Part shown: positions 53,024 through 60,442 of the stretch, piece by piece
Numbering within the stretch: position 1 is the stretch's first letter
How the letters are laid out: each line of letters begins with the position of its first letter
DNA from: Flavobacterium daemonense
Lineage (GTDB): Bacteria > Bacteroidota > Bacteroidia > Flavobacteriales > Flavobacteriaceae
Direction: 5' to 3'
Assembly: GCF_007341385.1 (NCBI RefSeq)
Contig: NZ_VJYD01000004.1
Location: 310,001-374,000 of the forward strand
DNA: 64,000 nt
Translations under genes and position numbers: made by a program
The notes under the pieces: model-generated
Seen by the model: only the letters and a program-made list of their open reading frames with translations
The model's database searches: none
Told to the model about the DNA's origin: nothing

Positions 53024-54349
53024 TTAAAGTTCGTCCTCAAGTTTAAATCTAAACTTAAGTATCAAGCTGTTGCGCTCTACTTCAAGCGTTATCCAGACAT
53101 CATCCTCCGATTTTAAAAGATTATTTATTTGCTGCAAAGAATATTTGTATGGAACCGCGTTATTTATGCTGACAATTATATCGCCTTTTTGCAGACCACA
53201 TTTTTCAGCTGCAGAATTTTTACGAATGTTTACAATCTCGTAAACTGGTTTCAATGAAAATTTATATTTGAAATTATCATCTTTTTTGCCTTCATAATTT
53301 ACATCAGATAGTGAATTTGCGACTTGTACAGTCTCTAGATGCACCGTTTCCTGAACCCACTGCAATCCGTTGTGTTGTACCGTTATACCACTTTTATTGT
53401 AAGTAAATGGTTCAGAGAATTTACTATTTTTTTTGAGGTAAAGTTTCTGATTTGCATAATCTAAAACTACTGTAAAGCGTTTTAAAACCTCACCTCCTAT
53501 AGAACCGATACGTCCTGGAACCATCTTCACATTTCGAATGGAAGTGGAATCAGGAAAGGAAACAATCGGGTTTTTAAAATCAAATTCGTCAACAGAAAAT
53601 TTAGCAATTTTAGCACGATGCCCTTCAATATCACCACTAAAGCCTTTTCCTAAAAAGTCGGGGAAATTTTTCTTAGGCAACTTGATTTTATCATTTTGAA
53701 AAATCCAAAAAGCATCACTGTTGCCAATGTCAATGAGCAGTTTGGCGGGAACTTCAACACTATCAACAACAGCTTTTGTTGTAATATAAGGCTTGGATCG
53801 TTCTATAGAAATTGGAATTTCTTTAAATTTTTTATCTAATTTTTCTCTAACCTGATTATTATTCTGATAAACATATACTTTTTTCTTTGCGTAATTGATT
53901 TCAACTAAATTATTTCTGAAAAACTTGTATCCAATAATACCATTTACAGGAATCCCAATATGTGACGACAAATTAAAACTCTGATCTAAAATAATATAAA
54001 CCAAATGATTGCTGGATTTTATTCCATGCGTTTCTAAAATATTGTTAGTCGATTTCAGTCCTTCAATTTCCTCTTCGCTTCCTAAACCTCTCAATTTGAC
54101 TTTTACGACATTATTAAAACTGACTCCCTTTTGCTCTTCCATACTAAACAAAATGGTTTCTTCTACACCTGAATCCAATAGGAAATTCAATTCTACTCCG
54201 TTTACTTTTATCGGAATAAAAACAAGGTTATTTATCAGTTTAAATGGGATTGTGACCTTAGTGGTGTGACCCTGAATCAAAAAATCATCTTGAGCCCAAA
54301 TGTTAAAAGATGCCAAAAGCCCAAAAAACAACATGAAATATTTTTTCAT
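53024..54349 (-). CDS. Two-lobed aspartyl protease with C-terminal PDZ
   Basis: 441 residues from the ATG at 54349 (the ATG at 54364 is also possible). Signal peptide. The first retropepsin-like lobe has D59-S-G (FLLDSGVEET). The second has D207-I-G (LLIDIGNSDAF), a departure from DTG/DSG. A PDZ domain follows (residues about 350-430, with KNSAAEKCGLQKGDIIVSINN). Bacteroidota proteins of this kind are periplasmic proteases. With an altered second site, activity is uncertain. Transcribed alone. Confidence 0.85.
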   Translation of the reverse strand: MKKYFMLFFGLLASFNIWAQDDFLIQGHTTKVTIPFKLINNLVFIPIKVNGVELNFLLDSGVEETILFSMEEQKGVSFNNVVKVKLRGLGSEEEIEGLKSTNNILETHGIKSSNHLVYIILDQSFNLSSHIGIPVNGIIGYKFFRNNLVEINYAKKKVYVYQNNNQVREKLDKKFKEIPISIERSKPYITTKAVVDSVEVPAKLLIDIGNSDAFWIFQNDKIKLPKKNFPDFLGKGFSGDIEGHRAKIAKFSVDEFDFKNPIVSFPDSTSIRNVKMVPGRIGSIGGEVLKRFTVVLDYANQKLYLKKNSKFSEPFTYNKSGITVQHNGLQWVQETVHLETVQVANSLSDVNYEGKKDDNFKYKFSLKPVYEIVNIRKNSAAEKCGLQKGDIIVSINNAVPYKYSLQQINNLLKSEDDVWITLEVERNSLILKFRFKLEDEL

Positions 54350-54472
54350 TGCTAATATTTTCATATAAAATTAATAAAAATATTGATAATTGTTACATTT
54401 CACTAAGACCTCATAATGTTTACGTTAAATTGGAAAAAAAAATGCAAATTTGCACTTCAATAATTTATACTC

Positions 54473-55669
54473 ATGCCAACAATTTCACACAAAGGCAGAA
54501 ACATGCCTGAATCTCCGATACGCAAGCTGGCTCCTTTTGCAGATTTAGCAAAGAAAAAAGGACACAAGGTGTATCACTTAAACATTGGTCAACCGGATAT
54601 CAAGACACCCGAAGTGGCCATCGAGGCGGTAAAAAATATTGATTTAACTCTTATAGAATACAGTCCCTCTGCAGGATATGAAAGCTATAGAAAAAAATTA
54701 GCAAAATTTTACCAGCGCCAAAATGTAAACGTTAACTCAGAAGACATCATTGTAACAACTGGTGGCTCTGAAGCCTTACTTTTTGCACTGGCCACAATTA
54801 CAGATCCAGGAGATGAAATTATTATTCCTGAGCCTTTTTATGCTAATTACCACGCATTTGCATCTTCAACGAGTGCAACTGTAGTGCCTCTCGTTTCTAC
54901 AATCGAAACGGCATTTGCATTGCCAAGCATTGAAGAAGTCGAGAAATTGATTACACCTAAAACAAAAGCCATTCTGATTTGCAATCCTGGAAATCCGACT
55001 GGATATTTATATTCTGAAACAGAAATCAAACAACTGGCAAGCTTGATCAAAAAACATGACTTGTATTTAATTGCTGATGAAGTATATCGTGAATTTCTTT
55101 ATGACGGAGATGATGTGCATTTTTCTGTAATGAATCTTGAAGATGTACAGCAAAATGTCATCATGGTTGATTCTGTTTCAAAACGTTACAGTATGTGTGG
55201 CGCAAGAATTGGCTGTTTGGTTACTAAAAACAAAGAGGTTTTAGCAACAGTAATGAAATTTGCTCAAGCACGTTTAAGTCCGCCAACAATAGAGCAGATT
55301 GCTTGTGAAGCTGCAATTGACACGCCTCAAAGTTATTTTGACGAAGTAATTGCCGAATATAAAGAACGTCGCAACACTTTAATTTCAGAATTAAATAAAA
55401 TCGATGGTGTTATTGTAACGAAGCCAAAAGGTGCTTTCTACTGCATTGTTCAACTGCCAATTGCAGATTCTGATGATTTTGCGCAATGGCTTTTAGAAAG
55501 TTACAATCTAAACGGAGAAACGGTTATGATTGCTCCTGCAAAAGGATTTTATTCAACTCCAGGAATGGGCTTGAATCAAGTTCGAATTGCTTATGTTTTA
55601 AACAAAAAAGATCTAATTACGGCTGTAGGCATTTTAAAAGAAGCTTTGCAGGTGTACAACAATAGATAA
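54473..55669 (+). CDS. PLP-dependent aspartate-type aminotransferase
   Basis: 398 residues, fold-type I class I/II aminotransferase. PLP-lysine Lys237 in VDSVSKRYSMCGARIGCL. Other marks: YSPSAGYESYRKKLAKFYQ near the start, TTGGSEALLFAL, ICNPGNPTG (contacts PLP), and the C-terminal R-containing NQVRIAYV. Most likely an aspartate/aromatic type; the acceptor is not defined. Own terminator at 55691. Confidence 0.92.
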   Translation: MPTISHKGRNMPESPIRKLAPFADLAKKKGHKVYHLNIGQPDIKTPEVAIEAVKNIDLTLIEYSPSAGYESYRKKLAKFYQRQNVNVNSEDIIVTTGGSEALLFALATITDPGDEIIIPEPFYANYHAFASSTSATVVPLVSTIETAFALPSIEEVEKLITPKTKAILICNPGNPTGYLYSETEIKQLASLIKKHDLYLIADEVYREFLYDGDDVHFSVMNLEDVQQNVIMVDSVSKRYSMCGARIGCLVTKNKEVLATVMKFAQARLSPPTIEQIACEAAIDTPQSYFDEVIAEYKERRNTLISELNKIDGVIVTKPKGAFYCIVQLPIADSDDFAQWLLESYNLNGETVMIAPAKGFYSTPGMGLNQVRIAYVLNKKDLITAVGILKEALQVYNNR

Positions 55670-55690
55670 ACAAACTAAACTTAAACTTTC

Positions 55691-55729
55691 AAAAGACAAT
55701 AACTATTTCTGTTATTGTCTTTTGTTTTT
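55691..55729 (+). terminator. Terminator of the aminotransferase gene
   Basis: 13-bp stem AAAAGACAATAAC / GTTATTGTCTTTT with a 7-nt loop. Confidence 0.9.
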
Positions 55730-55853
55730 TGATCAATTTTAAATTATCTACAAAAAGGATCGATTAAATAATAAAAACCATAGAAAAGGTTTCCCATTTA
55801 TTAATTATCTTTACCGCCTTAAAAAGATATACCCATTATAATAGTAGTTTTTA

Positions 55854-56525
55854 ATGATAAACAACGAAGATTTTTTAGACGAAATAGGTGACAGTCATTT
55901 CAGCAGTAATGCAAAAAACCCTCTAAGAGCGGACGCTTTTGACATAACTGATGAAGAAAAAATAGAAAAAATTAAAAAAGATGTTGAAAACATTCTGCAA
56001 ACACTTGGAATGGATTTGACGGATGACAGCATAAAAGGCACTCCAAACCGTGTGGCTAAAATGTTTGTAAAAGAAATTTTTGGTGGTCTAAACCCTGCAA
56101 AGCAGCCAAAAGCTTCGACTTTCGACAATAATTACAAATATGGCGAAATGTTGGTAGAAAAAAACATTACTGTTTATTCTACTTGCGAACACCATTTACT
56201 GCCAATTATCGGGCGCGCTCACGTTGCTTATATTTCAAGCGGAAGAGTTATTGGCTTATCAAAAATGAACCGTATTGTTGAATATTATGCTAAAAGACCT
56301 CAAGTACAAGAGCGTTTAACCATGCAGATTGTTCAAGAACTTCAAAAAGCTTTAGGAACTGAAGACGTAGCTTGCGTTATTGACGCAAAACATCTTTGTG
56401 TAAACTCAAGAGGAATTAAAGATATCGAAAGCAGCACTGTAACATCTGAATTCGGCGGAAAATTCAAAGATCCTCAAACTAAGAGAGAATTTCTTGATTA
56501 CATCAAACTTGAAACACAATTCTAG
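55854..56525 (+). CDS. folE: GTP cyclohydrolase I
   Basis: 223 residues. Zn ligands Cys111 and His114 (TCEHHLLP) and Cys182 (KHLCVNSRG). The family core (VYSTCEHHLLPIIGRAHVAY, IGLSKMNRIVEYYAKRPQVQERLT) is complete. Converts GTP to dihydroneopterin triphosphate, the first step of tetrahydrofolate and pterin synthesis. Ends inside the palindrome at 56523. Confidence 0.96.
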   Translation: MINNEDFLDEIGDSHFSSNAKNPLRADAFDITDEEKIEKIKKDVENILQTLGMDLTDDSIKGTPNRVAKMFVKEIFGGLNPAKQPKASTFDNNYKYGEMLVEKNITVYSTCEHHLLPIIGRAHVAYISSGRVIGLSKMNRIVEYYAKRPQVQERLTMQIVQELQKALGTEDVACVIDAKHLCVNSRGIKDIESSTVTSEFGGKFKDPQTKREFLDYIKLETQF

Positions 56526-56612
56526 TTTAATCGGTAAATCGTTAATTTGTTTAATCGGTTCATTGAACTTATTTTTTCGATTAAACGATTAAACAAATCA
56601 ACAATTAAACAG
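56523..56612. repeat. GTTTAATCG palindrome, copy 3 (left of the four-helix-bundle gene)
   Basis: Left arm GTTTAATCGGTAAATCGTTA and a right arm that mirrors it (CGATTAAACAAATCAAC), separated by about 15-20 bp. Confidence 0.85.
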
Positions 56613-56618
56613 AAAAGA

Positions 56619-56984
56619 ATGTACATTTTTTCATTCGAAAAACTAGAAGTTTGGCAAAATGCTAGAATGTTTATTTTGGATATTTATAAATTAACTAGTA
56701 AATTTCCATCAAATGAATTATTCGGAATAACATCTCAAATAAAAAGAAGTTCATCATCTATTGCAACAAACATTGCAGAAGGAACTTCAAGAAATACAAA
56801 TAAAGATAAAGCACATTTTTTAACGATATCTTATTCATCTGCAATGGAAACTTTGAATCATTTAATTATTTCAAAAGATTTAAATTATGTTTCTGAAGCG
56901 GAATATGTAGAATCTCGTGAAAAAATTGAAAAAATCTGCAATCAGATAAACAGTTTAAAAAAATACTATCTTTCTAAAGAATAA
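56619..56984 (+). CDS. Four-helix-bundle (S23/bAvd-like) protein
   Basis: 121 residues from the ATG at 56619; an upstream start at 56547 lies in the palindrome. The family outline is clear: FEKLEVWQNARMFILDIYKLT, FPSNELFGITSQIKRSSSSIATNIAEGTSR, then SSAMETLNHLIISKD and KICNQINSLKKYY. Such proteins are found as intervening-sequence proteins in some 23S rRNA genes and next to diversity-generating elements, and many lie free in Bacteroidota genomes. Here the gene sits between folE and cysS and is bordered by palindromes on both sides, as if inserted. Confidence 0.9.
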   Translation: MYIFSFEKLEVWQNARMFILDIYKLTSKFPSNELFGITSQIKRSSSSIATNIAEGTSRNTNKDKAHFLTISYSSAMETLNHLIISKDLNYVSEAEYVESREKIEKICNQINSLKKYYLSKE

Positions 56985-56998
56985 GACGAAGTAAATTA

Positions 56999-57058
56999 AA
57001 ACGATCAAACGTTTACACGATTAAACAAATCAACAGTTAAACGATTAAACGGTTAAAC
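56999..57058. repeat. GTTTAATCG repeat, copy 4 (right of the four-helix-bundle gene)
   Basis: Runs of CGATTAAACAAATCAAC and GATTAAACGGTTAAAC in one orientation. Only one half of a palindrome. Ends 9 bp before cysS. Confidence 0.75.
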
Positions 57059-57067
57059 ATTAATTTT

Positions 57068-58546
57068 ATGCCATTATATACAACACAGCCCTTAAAAATA
57101 TACAACTCACTTTCGGGTGAAAAAGAAAATTTCAAACCAATCCATGAAGGAAATGTTGGAATGTATGTTTGCGGTCCAACGGTTTATAGCAATGTGCATT
57201 TAGGAAACGTGAGAACTTTCATGTCTTTTGACATTATTTTCAGATACTTTTTACATCTGGATTACAAAGTTCGCTACGTTCGTAATATTACCGATGTTGG
57301 CCATATTGTAGATGATGTTGACGAGGGTGAAGACAAAATTGCAAAAAAAGCACGATTAGAACAATTAGAACCGATGGAAGTTGTACAGCGCTATACTGTA
57401 GATTTTCACGATATTTTAAAAGCGTTCAACTTTTTACCTCCAAGCATCGAGCCAACTGCAACTGGACATATAATTGAACAGATCGAAATCATCAAAAAAA
57501 TTATCGACAAAGGAATTGGCTATGTTGCCAATGGATCAGTTTATTTTGATGTTGTAAAATATAACGAAACCAATAATTACGGAATTTTGAGCGGTAGAAA
57601 TATCGAAGATATGCTGGCAAATACTCGTGATCTTGATGGACAATCAGATAAAAGAAATCCGCAGGATTTTGCACTTTGGAAAAAAGCAGAACCAGAACAT
57701 ATCATGAGATGGCCTTCACCTTGGAGCGATGGTTTTCCGGGCTGGCACTTAGAATGTACTGCAATGAGTACAAAATACTTAGGCAATCATTTTGATATTC
57801 ACGGTGGCGGAATGGATTTGAAATTCCCACACCACGAATGTGAAATTGCTCAAAACGAAGCTTGCACAGGACAGTCACCAGTAAATTACTGGATGCACGC
57901 CAATATGCTTACTTTAAACGGTAAGAAAATGGCAAAATCTACCGGAAATAATATTTTGCCAGGCGAAATTCTAAGTGGCGACAATACCATTTTAAGCAAA
58001 GCATTTTCTGCATCGGTAACAAGATTTTTCATGCTTCAAGCGCACTACAGAAGTATTTTAGACTTTTCTGATGATGCTATTACAGCAGCCGAAAAAGGTT
58101 ATAAAAGATTAATGGAAGCTCTAGATGCTTTGCCAGCAATCAACGCAGGCAAAACAAGCTCTATTGATTTCAATGCATGGAAACAGTCATGTTATGATGC
58201 AATGAACGACGACTTTAACACGCCAATTTTAATTGCGCAGTTATTTGAAAGCGTTCGCTATATCAATTTGCTTAAAGACGGAAAAGAAACCATTTCTGCC
58301 GAAGATCTAAAAACATTTACAGCCGCAATTAATGCTTTTGTATTTGACGTTTTAGGACTAAGTGATGAAAAAGGTGCTGACAGCAACAACGACAAATTAG
58401 AAGGTGTTGTAAACATGCTTATCGGAATGAGAAATCAAGCCAGAGCCGATAAAAATTTCGCCCTTTCAGATCAAATTCGTGATCAGTTGATCGCTTTAGG
58501 AATTCAGCTGAAGGACGGCAAAGAGGGAACTTCTTTTAGTATCTAA
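57068..58546 (+). CDS. cysS: Cysteinyl-tRNA synthetase
   Basis: 492 residues, class I. HIGH-type motif H44-LGN-47 ([13 protein letters not shown]), KMSKS-type motif K287-MAKS-291 (KKMAKSTGN), zinc ligands in CGPTVY (N-term) and HLECTAMS / [10 protein letters not shown]. Charges tRNA-Cys. The leader runs through palindrome copy 4. Confidence 0.97.
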   Translation: MPLYTTQPLKIYNSLSGEKENFKPIHEGNVGMYVCGPTVYSNVHLGNVRTFMSFDIIFRYFLHLDYKVRYVRNITDVGHIVDDVDEGEDKIAKKARLEQLEPMEVVQRYTVDFHDILKAFNFLPPSIEPTATGHIIEQIEIIKKIIDKGIGYVANGSVYFDVVKYNETNNYGILSGRNIEDMLANTRDLDGQSDKRNPQDFALWKKAEPEHIMRWPSPWSDGFPGWHLECTAMSTKYLGNHFDIHGGGMDLKFPHHECEIAQNEACTGQSPVNYWMHANMLTLNGKKMAKSTGNNILPGEILSGDNTILSKAFSASVTRFFMLQAHYRSILDFSDDAITAAEKGYKRLMEALDALPAINAGKTSSIDFNAWKQSCYDAMNDDFNTPILIAQLFESVRYINLLKDGKETISAEDLKTFTAAINAFVFDVLGLSDEKGADSNNDKLEGVVNMLIGMRNQARADKNFALSDQIRDQLIALGIQLKDGKEGTSFSI

Positions 58547-58551
58547 TAAAA

Positions 58552-58642
58552 AGTGTTCAGTAATCAGTTCAAAGTTGACAGATTAAATACTTTAACTGAT
58601 TACTAAATACTGATCACTGAGCACTAACGATCACTGAACACT
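58552..58642. repeat. AGTGTTCAGT palindrome
   Basis: Outer arms AGTGTTCAGT (58552-58561) and ACTGAACACT (58633-58642). Inner arms AGTAATCAGTT (58559-58569) and AACTGATTACT (58594-58604). Confidence 0.8.
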
Positions 58643-58649
58643 AAAAAAT

Positions 58650-58898
58650 ATGTTTTCAAAAATTCTGATATATCCATTTGTAATGCTCGTGCGCTTTTAT
58701 CAAACCGCTATTTCGCCGTTTACACCAGCGTCATGCCGCTTTGAGCCAACATGCTCCAGCTATATGATTGAAGCATTGCAAAAACATGGATTATTTTATG
58801 GAGGATATTTAGGAATCAAACGTATTTTGAGCTGTCATCCGTGGGGAAGAACCGGCTACGATCCTGTTCCAGAAAAGAAATGTTCACACAAACATTAA
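58650..58898 (+). CDS. yidD: Membrane protein insertion efficiency factor
   Basis: 82 residues. Amphipathic N-terminus ([31 protein letters not shown]) with the invariant CRFxPTCS motif and a C-terminal [13 protein letters not shown]. Helps YidC insert membrane proteins. A short gap precedes lgt, so they may share transcription. Confidence 0.95.
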   Translation: MFSKILIYPFVMLVRFYQTAISPFTPASCRFEPTCSSYMIEALQKHGLFYGGYLGIKRILSCHPWGRTGYDPVPEKKCSHKH

Positions 58899-58964
58899 CT
58901 TTTTATAAATAGGAACTCTGCTTTAAATATTTATTTTTACAATTAATAAAAAACACAATATTAC

Positions 58965-59897
58965 ATGACACACGCCTTAAACATGGTTTGGAATCCTTCT
59001 GAAGGAATAAATCTGGGATTTTTTATGATTCGTTATTACAGTTTAATGTTCGTAATTGCTTTTGGATTGGGTTGGTTCCTAATGAAAAAGATTTTCGAAC
59101 GCGAAAATGAATCGCTTGACAAACTGGATTCTTTATTTGTTTGGACCGTTTTAGCCACTTTAGCTGGTGCTCGTTTAGGACATGTTTTCTTTTATGACTG
59201 GGAATATTTCAGAAATCATTTGCTTGAAATTTTCTTGCCATTCCGTTTTGAACCAAAATTTGAATTTACAGGATATCAAGGTTTAGCAAGCCATGGAGCA
59301 GCGATTTCAATTATTGTTGCAATGTATTTTTACAGCAAAATGGTTTTAAAACGTCCGTTATTATGGATTTTAGACCGCGTTGTTATTCCAGTTGCTAGTG
59401 GCGCGATATTCGTTCGTTTAGGAAATTTTTTCAATTCTGAAATTATTGGGCACGAAACAACTTCGCCATTCGGAATTCGTTTTTTGCATGATACATTCAG
59501 TAAATCAGAAGCTGCTAACGCAACCCGTATTGCCGATCCAAAAGAAGCATACAACGCAATCGCACATGACCCAAAATTTGCCGATTTATTAGCTCAGGTT
59601 CCTGCAAAACACCCAACACAATTATATGAAGCATTCTGCTATATTTTTGTATTCGCGATTTTATACTTTTTATATTGGAAAACAAATGCAAGACTTAAAT
59701 CTGGATTATTATTCGGATTATTCCTTGTTCTTCTATTCGTAGTACGTTTCATCGTTGAATTTGTAAAAGAAAGCCAAGGTGGTTTTGAAAGCGAGTTAGG
59801 TTATTTTTCAACAGGACAATGGTTAAGCATACCATTTATAATCATCGGTCTTTTCTTTATCATTAGAGCACAAAGAAATCCGCTAGCTACATCATAA
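58965..59897 (+). CDS. lgt: Prolipoprotein diacylglyceryl transferase
   Basis: 310 residues, seven membrane helices. Signature Arg151 with GNFFNSEIIG, and H216-PTQLYEA, as in Lgt. Transfers diacylglycerol from phosphatidylglycerol to the lipobox cysteine of prolipoproteins, the first step in lipoprotein maturation for the many lipoproteins above. Longer than the E. coli enzyme by an insert around residues 175-210. Confidence 0.95.
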   Translation: MTHALNMVWNPSEGINLGFFMIRYYSLMFVIAFGLGWFLMKKIFERENESLDKLDSLFVWTVLATLAGARLGHVFFYDWEYFRNHLLEIFLPFRFEPKFEFTGYQGLASHGAAISIIVAMYFYSKMVLKRPLLWILDRVVIPVASGAIFVRLGNFFNSEIIGHETTSPFGIRFLHDTFSKSEAANATRIADPKEAYNAIAHDPKFADLLAQVPAKHPTQLYEAFCYIFVFAILYFLYWKTNARLKSGLLFGLFLVLLFVVRFIVEFVKESQGGFESELGYFSTGQWLSIPFIIIGLFFIIRAQRNPLATS

Positions 59898-59918
59898 AAA
59901 AAAAAATTAAAAATATAT

Positions 59919-59952
59919 AAACGCCCAATATTAAATTATTGGGCGTTTTTTT
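59919..59952 (+). terminator. Terminator of lgt
   Basis: 12-bp stem AAACGCCCAATA / TATTGGGCGTTT with a 6-nt loop, eight T. Confidence 0.92.
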
Positions 59953-60020
59953 TATATACACATTTCTAAGATTCATATTTGGCTTTAGAAGCAGAAATAA
60001 ATTTTTCCAAAACAACTTTC

Positions 60021-60094
60021 AGTCCCGCTGTCCGCTATATCTTTTTATCCGCAAAAAAGCAGATAAAAAGGATACCGCTCCCATCGGGGCTAGA
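60021..60094. repeat. CGCTATATCTTTTT hairpin element, copy 2
   Basis: Starts AGTCCCGCTGTCCGCTATAT, then a stem with CTTTTTATC and GATAAAAAG, and ends GATACCGCTCCCATCGGGGC. Matches copy 1 at 20361-20473. The rest of the 545-bp gap between lgt and secDF (59953-60391) shows no gene; the frame at 59939-60160 crosses this repeat and is rejected. Confidence 0.72.
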
Positions 60095-60391
60095 ATAGAC
60101 TTTCTTGTTTTCGAAAGACCTTTTAGCAAAACTGCAAAAAAAAACTTAGTATCACGCTAATAAACAAAATTACGCCACAAGCAAATCACTCAAACAAATT
60201 GGCAAAACCCACTCTATGAGCACTTAAAACTTAAATACAGCTTCTTTTCTTGCTTTTGCAAATCTTCATAAAAACTCAAAAAATATCTACTCTTAAAATT
60301 AAATTAGCAATAAAAAAGATCACACTTAAATTTCCAACAAAAAGCTTGGCTTTAAAACCAAAGAAATTCAAAAATCAATTCCTATAAAACA

Positions 60392-60421
60392 AAAAAGATC
60401 CAGCTTTCGCTGGATCTTTTT
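60392..60421 (-). terminator. Terminator of secDF
   Basis: 13-bp stem AAAAAGATCCAGC / GCTGGATCTTTTT with TTTC loop; A run at its left end serves as the T tract for the minus strand. Confidence 0.92.
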
Positions 60422-60442
60422 CTATAGTAACTAAGGTTCTAA

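Noticed and set aside
59939-60160. 73-residue frame after lgt
   Set aside because: Starts in the lgt terminator and crosses copy 2 of the hairpin element.
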